Source: CBDCIS01 sp965217565 (GTDB lineage Bacteria; Chloroflexota; Dehalococcoidia; Lucifugimonadales; CATOSD01). Taken from it: a stretch of 64,000 bases of DNA. This document shows, one piece after another, positions 24,118 to 33,645 of this stretch. The stretch spans positions 124,001 to 188,000 of the forward strand of contig CBDCIS010000006.1 in assembly GCA_965217565.1 (NCBI GenBank), given 5' to 3'. The notes beneath the pieces were generated by a model. That model was not told where the DNA came from, did no database searches, and was given only the letters and a program-made list of their open reading frames with translations. How positions within the stretch are numbered: position 1 is the first letter of the stretch; each line of letters begins with the position of its first letter. The position numbers and the translations under genes are program-made.

Positions 24118-24603
24118 TCACCCATAGGGATTCCCGCTTTGCCATCGTCTGAACAAGAGGGCGAAGAACCCGAAGATAGCCAGGATTACCACTGCCCCAA
24201 CGAAGTCCTCAGCCAATGCAGCGTTCTTGGCCTCTCCGAGCAGAGGCCGGATTGCTTTGGATCCTGCCAGGCCCACGAAGATGGCAATTGGAGCCACTAA
24301 CCCAAGGGGAATGTAATCGGCCCGACCGACTCTCACGATCCTGAAGAACATCGCATTTGAAATCGCACCGAATAAGGCAATGAGGTACGAGACTCCGCCC
24401 ATCACCCCCAACTCTCGAAACGAGTATGGGACCAAGAGGTAAGCAACGAACAGTCCTATGACCAGATAAAGGACTCTCAGGCCTAGTGCCGGTTCATGCC
24501 ACGCGGACAGCCACGCTGCCTGGGACTTCCTCCATCGGCTGGCCACCAGCCTAGACAGGACCTCCAAGCCCCTAAATCCCACGTTTGCAGCTACGTCACG
24601 CAT
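24118..24603 (-). CDS. Integral membrane protein, four helices, unknown
   Basis: 161 residues from the ATG at 24603. Hydrophobic segments: VLYLVIGLFVAYLLVPY, GGVSYLIALFGAISNAMFF, YIPLGLVAPIAIFVGLAG and FVGAVVILAIFGFFALLF. It overlaps the upstream gene by eight bases (ATGCGTGA), so the two are coupled. No family recognised. A small soluble protein plus a multi-pass membrane protein next to a defence island suggests a two-gene effector cassette, but this is inference. Confidence 0.6.
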   Translation of the reverse strand: MRDVAANVGFRGLEVLSRLVASRWRKSQAAWLSAWHEPALGLRVLYLVIGLFVAYLLVPYSFRELGVMGGVSYLIALFGAISNAMFFRIVRVGRADYIPLGLVAPIAIFVGLAGSKAIRPLLGEAKNAALAEDFVGAVVILAIFGFFALLFRRWQSGNPYG

Positions 24604-24934
24604 CGTGAAGTGACCTTTCGTTCTGAACGGTACCAATGGGACCAGTACACGAGGGTTCGAGCCTTCGGCCGTTCCTAACTTTCTCGGCGGCGCAAGCCAG
24701 TTGTTCAACTAGATTCAGGACGAGAGGATCGTCGGGTCCTATGTGCGGGTTGAGCGGCTTCAGACTCATCTCAACGTGGACCTCTTCCGACCCGACCGGG
24801 ACGACGAATCGGCTCGTCCCATCATTCGCACCTCGAATGGCTCCCAGCAGAATCCTCCCCAGATAAGAGCCCGCGTGAATTTGCAGAGTGGCTCCAAGAG
24901 CAGTTATACATGTTTGCAGGGGAAATGAGGGCAT
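24596..24934 (-). CDS. Unknown soluble 112-residue protein
   Basis: Contains ATLQIHAGSYLGRILLGAIRGANDGTSRFVVPV, then SEEVHVEMSLKPLNPH and a helical end LVLNLVEQLACAAEKV. It starts MPSFPLQTC and has no clear signal peptide. Coupled to the downstream membrane protein gene by an eight-base overlap. Function unknown. Confidence 0.55.
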   Translation of the reverse strand: MPSFPLQTCITALGATLQIHAGSYLGRILLGAIRGANDGTSRFVVPVGSEEVHVEMSLKPLNPHIGPDDPLVLNLVEQLACAAEKVRNGRRLEPSCTGPIGTVQNERSLHDA

Positions 24935-25197
24935 GGAAGATTAGGACATGCACGATCTTCAAAACGGCTCCAGACTTTGCATTGGGAAATTGTTAGCTGA
25001 GATGGTCAACGTGCCTGATACGGATAGCGTTGGTTTCACGGTCAGTATGCAAAACAAAGGCTCACCGTAGAGGACTGAAGCCCCCCATATCGTCTCCGGT
25101 GAGTTATCTGAGTATATGTAGGACTAGAGCAGCTCTTCGCTACCTAGTCGTCATGTGGAGGTCCGCGCCAGGTAGCGCATTGCGACTACGACGCCTG

Positions 25198-26109
25198 CTA
25201 CGTCCGTTGGAACTTCGAAACCCTTCGGCCTCTCGCCTCGCAGACGTAGATGCTGCCCTCGGCGTCAACAAAAAGGTCGTGAGGCCCGATGACGGTGTCC
25301 TTACCAACACCTTCCGTGCCATTCCACACCGTGATCTGCTGCCCGTCCAGCGTCCAGATGCTTATGGCACCTGAACCAATGCCTGGTCCGAGCTGTCCCT
25401 CGGGGCTGAGATGTCCGACATATACAAAGTCCCCTTCAATGCACAGCCCACTGGGGTTGGCCATGTTCTTGTCCCACTGCTCCAAAAAGTTGCCTTCGGC
25501 ATCGAATATCTGCAAGCGGTCGTTCTCGCAGTCTGCGACGAAGACACGCCCGCTCTTATCGACCCAGATGTTGTGCACCAGTGCAAACTGCCCGGGTCCG
25601 GTTCCCTGCATACCCCAGGACATGAGCAGTTCGCCCTCTGCGCTGAACCTGTGCACTTTATGCGCACCGTAACCGTCGGCTACGAACAGATCACCGTTGG
25701 GTGCGATCGCGAGGTTCGCCGGCATATTGAAAGGCCTGCTGTGGACGAACTTCCCTTCCCACGTGGGCGAGGGTGAAAGCTTAACTCCAAGCGTCTTAAG
25801 CGGTCGCCCGTCCGAAGTGTATTCATTCGCGATGTGGAAATCCCTGTCCACTATCCAGACGTTGTCATTTGGGGCTATGTAGACGCCATGGGGTACCGCT
25901 GAGAAGGAGCCTTCCCCCCATGAAGACACGAAGGCTCCCTCAGAGTCCCAGATGGTCAATGGATGAGCACTGTCCCGGCTGAGAATGTGGATCTCTCCAA
26001 TTGAATTGACTGCGCCATCAGAGGGCGTGCCAATATCCCAATACCTGGGCAAATTTGGCCACACTGGCACACGCTCGTACCTGAAGTCTCCAGATCCTAC
26101 GATTGCCAT
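25198..26109 (-). CDS. NHL-repeat beta-propeller protein (copy 1)
   Basis: 303 residues of repeated blades of the type NLAIAPNGDLFVADGYGAHKVHRFSAEGELLMSWG and GRVFVADCENDRLQIFDAEGNFLEQW, about six blades. The fold resembles NHL proteins and peptidyl-hydroxyglycine lyases. Their role in such clusters is unclear; some are binding or lyase proteins. The ATG at 26109 (MAIVGSGDFRYERV) has AAGGAG nine bases upstream. No signal peptide is seen. A related protein lies at 35567, bracketing the amidase cluster. Confidence 0.85.
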   Translation of the reverse strand: MAIVGSGDFRYERVPVWPNLPRYWDIGTPSDGAVNSIGEIHILSRDSAHPLTIWDSEGAFVSSWGEGSFSAVPHGVYIAPNDNVWIVDRDFHIANEYTSDGRPLKTLGVKLSPSPTWEGKFVHSRPFNMPANLAIAPNGDLFVADGYGAHKVHRFSAEGELLMSWGMQGTGPGQFALVHNIWVDKSGRVFVADCENDRLQIFDAEGNFLEQWDKNMANPSGLCIEGDFVYVGHLSPEGQLGPGIGSGAISIWTLDGQQITVWNGTEGVGKDTVIGPHDLFVDAEGSIYVCEARGRRVSKFQRT

Positions 26110-26367
26110 CGTCTCTCTTCTCCTTAATAAGGATTCAATTGATTCTAGAGCTTGCATGACATATTGTAGCATTACGGTTTTGGCTGGTCACACTCAGCCT
26201 GAATTGGTCGCGGTCGGTATAAGACGCGCATATCCTTCGAGGGGAAATTCCAAAATGATGGCAGTAGGCAAAAGGAAACTACGTTGACAGGGTTATGGAC
26301 CTTGTTTACACTCACACTCGCCAAGACGGTTACAATCAGCTCCAAGCATTTACTGGGAGGGTTTGAA

Positions 26368-27924
26368 TTGGCCTCATCTTTAGTTCGTGGGAAGTATGTG
26401 ATATGCAAGGTGACTGGCCCCAACTCCTCGGTCACTTTCAGAGACGGGGCTGTCTTCCAACGAGACGGAAAGATTATCGACGTGGGCGCCTACGAGGACC
26501 TCAAAGAGCGTCATCAAGCTGATGAAGTTGTGGGCTCAACGAGGTATGTAGTAATGCCAGGGCTGGTCAACGACCACTTCCACGTGGGGCTATCACCTTT
26601 CCAACTTGGCGCTCCAGACCTTCCCTTAGAACTGTGGAGCCTGAACAGGATGAGGGGTAAGGACGTCGACCCTTACCTGGATCAGCTATATGGAGCGGTC
26701 CTGATGATTAAGTCGGGAACCACGACAGTGCAGGCCATTCACTCCCGACCTCGGGGAACAGGGCCATTTGATCTCGATGTCTCCCGAAGCGTGCTGAAAG
26801 GTTATAAGGAGTCGGGGATGCGTGTCTCTTACGCGCCCTCCCTTGTGAACAGGGATGGCTTGGTGGTTGGCCCCAAGGGCGGAGAAGAGGACTTCATTTC
26901 CCAGCTTCCCGAGAACCTATGTGAGCGATTCGGCTCGCTCATGCGCAGATCCTACTTCCCTGCTGGGGATTTACTGCGAGGTGTCGAAGAACTCCATGCC
27001 GAGTACGCAGACAGCCCGCACAATCGTGTCCGGATAACCGTCGCGCCAAGCAACGTTCACCGATGCTCGGACGACCTGCTTATGGGCCTGAGGGAACTCG
27101 CCACCAAATACAACAGCGGCATCCATATCCACCTTCAGGAGACGGTGTACCAGAAACTATACGGTCTCAGAGTTTGGGAGAAGACCCCGCTTCAGCACCT
27201 GGATGATTTGGGGTTCCTCGGCCCCGATGTGGTCTGCGGGCACGGTGTATGGATAACCGATGAGGACATCGACGTTCTGGAGTCCACCGGCGCGAGTGTT
27301 TGCCACAACGCGAGCTCGAATCTACGCCTCCAGTCTGGCGTCGCTCCCATCAATAAGCTGCTACAGAGGGAAGTAAGAGTTGCGCTGGGCAGCGATGAGG
27401 CAGGGCTCAACGATGATAAGGACATGTTCCAGGAGATGAGGCTGGCTCTTAAGATACATCGAGTGCCAGGCGTGGAAAATATGCCACCCACAGCACACCA
27501 GGTATTTCAAATGGGTACTGTGAACGGCGCTTACGCAAGCTGGTTCGGCGATCGCGTTGGTACACTGGAAGTGGGAAATCGTGCGGACATGGTATTGTTG
27601 GATCTTGATAACATTGAACAGCCCTACCTGGAGCCTGACGTATCGATTGTAGACGCAGTGGTGCATCGGGGTCGGAGTGTTGACGTGGACACCGTAATCG
27701 TCGACGGCGAAGTCATTATGCGAGGGCGCAAGCTGATACGGGTTGACGAACAGGGCCTGTATGACGAGATAAGAAAATCGATGGATCGTCCGCGTCTGCC
27801 CCATGAGCTGGAACGTAGGGAAATCGCAGAGATGGTCGAACCTCACCTGCGGCGTTTTTTCGAGGGATCTGTGGGGTCTCAGCCACTTCCTCACTATTAC
27901 TACAACGCGGAAACGAACGTATGA
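26368..27924 (+). CDS. Metal-dependent amidohydrolase, Atz/Trz/SsnA type
   Basis: 518 residues. NDHFHVG gives the HxH metal pair, HIHLQET and GHGVWITDED give the later His residues, and LGSDEAGLNDDKDMFQEM the metal Asp. Flanking beta domains read VTFRDGAVFQRDGKIIDVGAY and RADMVLLDLDN...VIVDGEVIMRGR. Enzymes of this type deaminate or hydrolyse cyclic and heteroaromatic amides. The TTG at 26368 has GGGAGGG at 26355-26361. It is divergent from the NHL gene and heads the plus-strand catabolic genes. Substrate not predictable. Confidence 0.85.
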   Translation: MASSLVRGKYVICKVTGPNSSVTFRDGAVFQRDGKIIDVGAYEDLKERHQADEVVGSTRYVVMPGLVNDHFHVGLSPFQLGAPDLPLELWSLNRMRGKDVDPYLDQLYGAVLMIKSGTTTVQAIHSRPRGTGPFDLDVSRSVLKGYKESGMRVSYAPSLVNRDGLVVGPKGGEEDFISQLPENLCERFGSLMRRSYFPAGDLLRGVEELHAEYADSPHNRVRITVAPSNVHRCSDDLLMGLRELATKYNSGIHIHLQETVYQKLYGLRVWEKTPLQHLDDLGFLGPDVVCGHGVWITDEDIDVLESTGASVCHNASSNLRLQSGVAPINKLLQREVRVALGSDEAGLNDDKDMFQEMRLALKIHRVPGVENMPPTAHQVFQMGTVNGAYASWFGDRVGTLEVGNRADMVLLDLDNIEQPYLEPDVSIVDAVVHRGRSVDVDTVIVDGEVIMRGRKLIRVDEQGLYDEIRKSMDRPRLPHELERREIAEMVEPHLRRFFEGSVGSQPLPHYYYNAETNV

Positions 27925-28014
27925 CACTTGGCCGTGTTATGATCGAGAGGCTAATCCAGCCTCTTTTGCCCACGCATGAGATTCGTGGCAAACAGCAGGG
28001 AGAGGTGCGAAATC

Positions 28015-28884
28015 ATGCCAAAAGGACCGAACAATTGGGGTCGATGGGGGCCGGACGACCAGATAGGGGCCCTCAATCTTCTGGGGCCAGAGGCGGTGCT
28101 CAAGGCGATAGGCCTCGTAAACAAGGGAAAGGTCTACAATCTTGCGGTGCCTCTCGAGAGGGATGGCCCTCAAGCCCCCAGTTTTCAAAAGACTTGGAGG
28201 GTAACATACTATCTCGAGGAGCAGTCGCCCGCCCGCAGCCTGGTTTCAGATGACGTCGTAACAATGATGACACATTCGGGGACGCATATCGACGCTCTAG
28301 GCCACTATGCGCAGGGCGGCAAAATGTGGAATGGGCACGACCAGTCCCCGTATGCGGATGACGGTCTACGGCGGGCCGCAATTGACCAAGTATCGTCAAT
28401 TGTCGGGCGAGGAGTTATGCTGGACGTCGCCGCCCTAAGAGGTGTTGAATACCTAGATCGGGACCAGGTTGTTGCTCCTGAAGACTTGGACGCGTGCGCG
28501 CATGCCCAAGGCGTCCGTGTTCAATCGGGCGATGTCCTCCTCCTCCATACGGGCTGGTATAGACTGTTCGAGAGAGATCGAACGCTTTGGGAGCAGGGCG
28601 AGCCGGGCCCTGACGCCTCCCTAGCAGAGTGGCTCAAGGCAAACGATATAGTAGCAGTAGGCGCTGACAACGTTGGCGTTGAAGCCAAGCCAGGAGCTCT
28701 TAGGCAGGAAACGGGGGCGTCGCTGCATTTAGCCGCACTGCGCAACCTTGGGGTCTACTTGTTAGAGAATGTGAACCTCGACGAACTCGTGAGAGACAAG
28801 GTGTACGAGTTCCTCTTCGTAGGCGCTCCATTACGGCTAACTGGGGCCACGGGTTCCCCCTTGACGCCTCTGGCCATCGTGTGA
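28015..28884 (+). CDS. Cyclase-family hydrolase (kynurenine-formamidase-like)
   Basis: 289 residues. The metal site HSGTHIDALGHYAQGG is the HxGTHxDxPxH motif of the cyclase/KynB family. MPKGPNNWGRWGPDDQIGALNLLGPE at the start and VGADNVGVEAKPG near the end are typical of the longer bacterial subfamily. Members hydrolyse formamides, cyclic imides or isatin (isatin hydrolase). The ATG at 28015 has GGGAGAGG upstream. It follows the amidohydrolase by 90 bases. Confidence 0.87.
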   Translation: MPKGPNNWGRWGPDDQIGALNLLGPEAVLKAIGLVNKGKVYNLAVPLERDGPQAPSFQKTWRVTYYLEEQSPARSLVSDDVVTMMTHSGTHIDALGHYAQGGKMWNGHDQSPYADDGLRRAAIDQVSSIVGRGVMLDVAALRGVEYLDRDQVVAPEDLDACAHAQGVRVQSGDVLLLHTGWYRLFERDRTLWEQGEPGPDASLAEWLKANDIVAVGADNVGVEAKPGALRQETGASLHLAALRNLGVYLLENVNLDELVRDKVYEFLFVGAPLRLTGATGSPLTPLAIV

Positions 28885-28908
28885 AATCGGCCCATCTTGG
28901 AGGACTAG

Positions 28909-29694
28909 TTGTTGAAGGTCTTGGTAACCGGCGCCTCGGGGTGGGTCGGCTCTGCAGTGACGGAGACGGTAGGCCGCACACACGGTGTGCGCGCCTTCGA
29001 TCTCGGCATCTCAAAACCAGACAAAATTGTCGGTATAAAGGGAGAGTTCGTCTCTGGCAATATCGCGGACTTTGCTGCAGTGCGCTCGGCTACGGAAGGC
29101 CAAGATGCCATTATTCATTCCGCATTGGCCTATCCGGGCCCCGATATCGAACGATCCGATCCCGGCGATTCGCTCCCGTTCGAGGTGAACATTGTGGGCA
29201 CTTACAATGTCTTGGAGTCGGCAAGGCAGGAAGGTGTGAAACGCGTAATATTGATCGCAGCGGCTGAGGACCGTGTAGAACATCCCCCGGGAGTCTTCGT
29301 GGACAGGAACACGCCTTACAATGGCATCGGCCGAACCTACGATCTGATCAAACGGCTTCAGGAAGAGATGTGCCGCTGGTTCGTGCACTGTCATGGCCTG
29401 AACGTCATCGCTCTCAGGCTCTGCAACGTCGTTGACCTCGACCTAGGGCGTTTGCGTTCGGGAGACAGTCGTTGGAAGTCCGTGATGGCCGGCGACGGAT
29501 GGGTCCACCGCTATGATGTGGGGAAAGCTTGTGTTCGCGCCCTGGAGATCGATCACAGAGGATGGGACGTCTTTCACCTGATAGGCGCACCGCAAGGCCA
29601 ACGAAGGTTCGACTCCGCGAGGGCGGAAAGCGTCTTGGGCATGCACTTCACAACAGAGTTCGACCCGAGACCGGAAAGCGAGAGAAAGGGCTAG
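28909..29694 (+). CDS. NAD-dependent epimerase/dehydratase-family protein
   Basis: 261 residues, extended SDR. LKVLVTGASGWVGSAVTETV is the nucleotide-binding loop. NIVGTYNVLESARQEGVKRVILIAAAE is present, but the usual Ser before the catalytic Tyr is replaced (AAAED), and the Tyr-Lys pair is seen as RTYDLIKRL. The protein is shorter than sugar epimerases. TTG start with GGAGG six bases upstream. It sits 24 bases behind the cyclase gene, so it is likely part of the same pathway. Confidence 0.8.
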   Translation: MLKVLVTGASGWVGSAVTETVGRTHGVRAFDLGISKPDKIVGIKGEFVSGNIADFAAVRSATEGQDAIIHSALAYPGPDIERSDPGDSLPFEVNIVGTYNVLESARQEGVKRVILIAAAEDRVEHPPGVFVDRNTPYNGIGRTYDLIKRLQEEMCRWFVHCHGLNVIALRLCNVVDLDLGRLRSGDSRWKSVMAGDGWVHRYDVGKACVRALEIDHRGWDVFHLIGAPQGQRRFDSARAESVLGMHFTTEFDPRPESERKG

Positions 29695-29740
29695 CCGTAC
29701 AGCAACTCCTTCCGACCGGCAGCAATTGAAAAACCCACTG

Positions 29741-29763
29741 CTTTGACCGTGAGCGGGTCAAAG
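29741..29763 (+). terminator. Hairpin after the epimerase-like gene
   Basis: CTTTGACC at 29741-29748 pairs with GGTCAAAG at 29756-29763. No T tract follows, so it could stabilise the mRNA end rather than terminate alone. Confidence 0.4.
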
Positions 29764-29792
29764 GCCACACTGCCGTGCCGATTCTGCAGCTA

Positions 29793-29820
29793 TTGACAGT
29801 GTCCCTAACTGGTGTATCAT
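29793..29820 (+). promoter_or_regulatory. Promoter ahead of the VOC and deacetylase genes
   Basis: TTGACA at 29793-29798, a 16-base spacer, TATCAT at 29815-29820, 131 bases before the VOC gene start. Confidence 0.55.
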
Positions 29821-29951
29821 CGTTCGTGCATCTGTATTAGCAGGCGGCTGCCAGAAAAGGCCCGAGTCCAATACTCGTCCTTGGCCGGCTGTTGCCCTGC
29901 CTGTATGTAAAGCCCCGTAGAAGGTCATCAACACAGCGGAGGTCTACGCCT

Positions 29952-30326
29952 ATGTTTAGTCTATTTCGCATACACCTCAAGACGACTGACGTAGTTTCCA
30001 CGGCACAGTGGTACGTCGACAATCTCAAAGCCGAGTTGCTCCAGGACTACGAAAGCAGGGGGAACCACAACATATTGCTGGATGTCGATGGTATCGAGAT
30101 TATAGCCACCGAACCCCCTGACGCATCGAACCTCCCCGTGGCGCCTGCCGACCCGCACATCGGCCTGGAACACTTTGGCCTTTACACTGATGACCTCAAG
30201 GGCTTGTTGACCGACATGGAAGCCCGAGGCGTGGAGATAATCGAGCTTTCCCCACCCGAGCGCGAGGGCGAATACGCTTTCGTACGCGCTCCGGACGGTG
30301 TGAGATTGGAGCTTGTACAGAGTTGA
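29952..30326 (+). CDS. VOC/glyoxalase-family metalloprotein
   Basis: 124 residues. RIHLKTTDVVSTAQWYVDNLKAELL and IGLEHFGLYTDDLKGLL are the paired beta-alpha-beta-beta-beta modules, and FVRAPDGVRLELVQS is the C-terminal signature with the metal Glu. His (RIHLK), His (LEHFG) and Glu (RLELV) could bind a metal. Likely a lyase, isomerase or ring-cleaving step of the local pathway; the reaction is unknown. Confidence 0.8.
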   Translation: MFSLFRIHLKTTDVVSTAQWYVDNLKAELLQDYESRGNHNILLDVDGIEIIATEPPDASNLPVAPADPHIGLEHFGLYTDDLKGLLTDMEARGVEIIELSPPEREGEYAFVRAPDGVRLELVQS

Positions 30327-30404
30327 TCGCTGCGCAGGTGTCAGACCAGCGGCCCGTTGGCAGTTCTACCGAGTTCGCAAAAGGTGCTGTTTGGAGTGTT
30401 TTTC

Positions 30405-31328
30405 ATGGCCCCACTGCCGCCAGATCGGGTGACCTATAGCCCTATCATCGACCGCCCAGCCATAAGGTGGCCCAATAATGCCCGCGTGGCGCTCTGGATT
30501 ATGCCCAACGTCGAATTCTACGAATTCCTACCCGACTTCAACGGCGTATGGGACCCCTATCCTCGAACTCCCTATCCCGACGTTCAGCAGTATTCCTATC
30601 GGGATTACGGCAACCGCGTAGGCTTCTGGCGCATGCTCGATGTACTCGACAAGCACCGCATAAGGTGCAGCGTGGCATTGAATATGGCGGTGCTGGAACA
30701 TTTGCCTGAGGTTGCAGATGCGATGGTGCGGCGCGATTGGGACTTCATGAGCCATGGCATATACAACACGCGTTACATTCACGCCTACTCAGAGGAACAG
30801 GAAAGGGAATACTACCAGGACTGTATCCAAACACTGTTGCGCCACACGGGCAAGAGGCTAAAGGGAGTACTCGGCCTTCAGTTTGTAACCGAGCGAACGC
30901 CTGATCTTTTGGCGGAGGCAGGCCTGATCTATCAGGTTGACTGGATGCACGATGATCAGCCCGTACCAATCAACGTAAAGTCCGGTAGGCTAGTGTCCAT
31001 ACCGTACTCGATCGAGTTGGACGATGCACCTAACATGAGGGCGTACAACTACGAAGGAGACTACTTCGCGCGCATCTGCAAGGCGCAGTTTGACCAGCTT
31101 TACAAGGAAGGTGGGAAAAGCGGCAGAGTGATGTGCGTATCCTTACACCCATTCGTGAGTGGTCAGCCGCACCGAGTCAAGTACCTAGACGAGATACTGA
31201 CTTACGCTTTGTCTCATGAAGGCGTGTGGCAGGCGACAGCGGACGAGATAGCTGAGTACTACATAGTCAATTACTACGACCAATCGGTTGAGCACTCCAG
31301 CCGATTGAACGCGATGTATGGCGACTGA
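30405..31328 (+). CDS. CE4/PuuE-type deacetylase-like hydrolase 1
   Basis: 307 residues, NodB-type (polysaccharide deacetylase) fold. NARVALWIMPNVEFYEF holds the first strand, where allantoinase PuuE has EEG. DYGNRVGFWRMLDVLDKHRIRCSVALN and WDFMSHGIYNTRYIH carry the His motif, and MCVSLHPFVSGQPHR the last conserved strand. Family members of this cytosolic branch hydrolyse cyclic ureides and imides rather than chitin. No signal peptide. Start ATG at 30405 (MAPLPPDRVTYSPI). Confidence 0.8.
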   Translation: MAPLPPDRVTYSPIIDRPAIRWPNNARVALWIMPNVEFYEFLPDFNGVWDPYPRTPYPDVQQYSYRDYGNRVGFWRMLDVLDKHRIRCSVALNMAVLEHLPEVADAMVRRDWDFMSHGIYNTRYIHAYSEEQEREYYQDCIQTLLRHTGKRLKGVLGLQFVTERTPDLLAEAGLIYQVDWMHDDQPVPINVKSGRLVSIPYSIELDDAPNMRAYNYEGDYFARICKAQFDQLYKEGGKSGRVMCVSLHPFVSGQPHRVKYLDEILTYALSHEGVWQATADEIAEYYIVNYYDQSVEHSSRLNAMYGD

Positions 31329-31356
31329 TCCCTTTTGAAGTGATGAGACTGCAGCA

Positions 31357-32298
31357 ATGCCAGGACAACGCCGATATGGTATGGACCATGAGTACTACGA
31401 TTGGTCGCCCATCGTCAGTCGCGGGCCAGTCCGTTGGCCCGACGCCGCTCGCGTAGCACTCTGCGTTATCGTCAATCTGGAGCACTTTGAGTGGCAGCCT
31501 CCTCAAGGCAGCTACCAGTCTCCCACCCTGGCTGGAGGTTCGGGCCAACGACCCTACCGCGAGTTTGCGCGCTTCTCCGAGCGAGAGTATGGTCACAGAG
31601 TTGGCATATTTCGAGTCTTGGACACACTTGGCGAGCATGGTATCAAGGCTACCATAGCCATGGACGCCCTGACGGCGAAGAATTATCCGTTCTTGGTGCG
31701 GCACTGTATCGAACGAGGCTGTGAGATCATTGCTCATGGGGTCTCGGTAAGCCGGATGATAACGAGCGACATGTCAGAGCAGCAGGAGCGGGAGTATATC
31801 CAGACCTCAATTGACACATTGACCCATTCCACCGGGTCAACGCCACAGGGTTGGCTGGGGGCCGAGTATGGAGAGTCCATACGAACCCTACGGCTGTTGG
31901 AAGAAGCAGGCGTGCGCTACGTATGCGACTGGGCCAACGATGACCAGCCATACCTCATGAAGAGGTCTGGAGGAAGCCTCGTTGCTCTTCCCACAATGCT
32001 GTCGCTAGATGACTCGAACGCCCTATGGGAACGCCGCGTTCCTATAGATAGGTACTCCGAGATGCTCAGGGAGGCGTTTGATACTCTCTACGATGAAGGC
32101 TCGCGCATCAGGCGGCTCTTGGTGTTGAACCTGCACCCTTGGCTCATTGGACAGCCCTTTCGTATTGGCTTCCTGCATGACGCCTTGGCTCACATGACAA
32201 GCAGAGGAAGCGTATGGGCCGCGACAGGCCGCGAAATCGCCAACTGGTTTGTTCACAATGCCGATGACGCGGCGAATGAAGGCGATGGCATCCGTTAA
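31357..32298 (+). CDS. CE4/PuuE-type deacetylase-like hydrolase 2
   Basis: 313 residues, paralogue of the preceding gene: SPIVSRGPVRWPDAARVALCVIVNLEHFEW, then REYGHRVGIFRVLDTLGEHGIKATIAMD, CEIIAHGVSVSRMI and LLVLNLHPWLIGQPFR. The two genes are 28 bases apart, so the tandem pair may form a heteromer or act on related substrates. An ATG at 31381 (MDHEYYDWSP) is an alternative start. Confidence 0.8.
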   Translation: MPGQRRYGMDHEYYDWSPIVSRGPVRWPDAARVALCVIVNLEHFEWQPPQGSYQSPTLAGGSGQRPYREFARFSEREYGHRVGIFRVLDTLGEHGIKATIAMDALTAKNYPFLVRHCIERGCEIIAHGVSVSRMITSDMSEQQEREYIQTSIDTLTHSTGSTPQGWLGAEYGESIRTLRLLEEAGVRYVCDWANDDQPYLMKRSGGSLVALPTMLSLDDSNALWERRVPIDRYSEMLREAFDTLYDEGSRIRRLLVLNLHPWLIGQPFRIGFLHDALAHMTSRGSVWAATGREIANWFVHNADDAANEGDGIR

Positions 32299-32321
32299 CT
32301 CGAACCGAAGGGGGATCGACT

Positions 32322-33584
32322 GTGTCCAATGATGTGACATTCAAGCTGATCAGCGCAGGGAGGCTCATTAGCGGCCTAGACGAAAAACCATTAGTGAACG
32401 GCGCAGTACTCGTAGAGGGCTCGCGTATTCGACAGGTGGGAGAAGCCCACCAAGTCGCCACACCGGAAGGGACCGCTGTGAAGAGGTTCGAATTCCCAAC
32501 TGCGAGTGTCTTGCCAGGACTTGTGGACGCTCACTGTCACTTCAACTACGTCGGTGATGGGATGCATACAGACGATGTGATGGAGCTACCGGACGACATC
32601 CTGCTGATGCGGTCTATGAAAACAGCACTCACTCACTTGGAGTCCGGCGTTACCTCGGCACGGGAGACCGGTGCCAAGCACCAGACCTCCTTCTCCCTTC
32701 GTGCGGCGATTCAATCGGGGCTGACGGAGGGGCCGCGGTTGGTGGTTTCTGGAAACCCGATAACGATTACTGGTGGGCACATGTGGCAGATGGGGGCGGA
32801 GGCCGACGGCGAGGACGGGGTGAGACTCGCAGTCAGAAGCCTGATCAAAAGGGGTGCCGACTGGATCAAAGTGCCAGCCACGGGAGGCACCACACGCACG
32901 AGCATCCGATTCAGGCCGTCTTTCACTGTGGACGAACTCCGAGCTATCACCGATGAGGCACATAAACTCGGCATGCTTGTGGGTACTCACTGTAGTGTCA
33001 CCGCTGGCATTGTAAACTCCCTGGAAGCCGATGTTGACATGATCATTCACTGCCGTTTCCAGGAGCCCGACGGCTCCATGAACTTCAGGCCGGAAATTGC
33101 CGAAAGGATCGCGAGAGAGGGCCGTGTTGTGAACACAACTCTACACACAGGCAGGTCCAAGATCTGGATGCTGGAGGAGCTTGCAGCACAGACCGGAGAT
33201 AGCCAAGGAGTGGCCTACGGCGACGAAACGGTCGACTTGGAGTCGATGAAGACTAGCTACGAGGGCGTGCTGGAACAGGCGCGTCTGCTGAATGAGTTTG
33301 GCGTTTCACTGATACCAGGCACAGATTCCGGCTTTGGCTGGTACCCTTTTGGGGGATTTGGACACGAGTTGGAGTGCCTGACCCACGTGGGCTACACACC
33401 GATGAGGGCCATACAGGCTGCCACGATGGAAGCCGCCAAAGCCATCGGCGTCTCCGACATAGTAGGGACTCTGGAAGCGGGCAAGCAGGCCGATCTACTG
33501 GTCGTGGAGGGCGACCCAACGTCAGACATAAGAGCAATTCAAGATGTCAAAGCTGTGTTTCAGGCAGGAGAGATGGTCCGATAG
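32322..33584 (+). CDS. Metal-dependent amidohydrolase, imidazolonepropionase/prolidase-like
   Basis: 420 residues. PGLVDAHCHF gives the HxH pair, SLIKRGADWIKV the Lys likely carbamylated or metal-bridging, GTHCSVTAG and MIIHCRF the later His residues, and IPGTDSGFGW the Asp. The beta-sandwich ends are FKLISAGRLISGLDEKPLVNGAVLV and QADLLVVEGDPTSDI. This branch includes Xaa-Pro dipeptidases and imidazolonepropionase-type enzymes. GTG start with AGGGGG upstream, 23 bases after the deacetylase-like gene. Confidence 0.85.
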   Translation: MSNDVTFKLISAGRLISGLDEKPLVNGAVLVEGSRIRQVGEAHQVATPEGTAVKRFEFPTASVLPGLVDAHCHFNYVGDGMHTDDVMELPDDILLMRSMKTALTHLESGVTSARETGAKHQTSFSLRAAIQSGLTEGPRLVVSGNPITITGGHMWQMGAEADGEDGVRLAVRSLIKRGADWIKVPATGGTTRTSIRFRPSFTVDELRAITDEAHKLGMLVGTHCSVTAGIVNSLEADVDMIIHCRFQEPDGSMNFRPEIAERIAREGRVVNTTLHTGRSKIWMLEELAAQTGDSQGVAYGDETVDLESMKTSYEGVLEQARLLNEFGVSLIPGTDSGFGWYPFGGFGHELECLTHVGYTPMRAIQAATMEAAKAIGVSDIVGTLEAGKQADLLVVEGDPTSDIRAIQDVKAVFQAGEMVR

Positions 33585-33645
33585 ACTCGGAACGAGTCTC
33601 AGACTCTCAAAGGCCAGCGCAATGCAATGAAGAGCGTAGATGATT

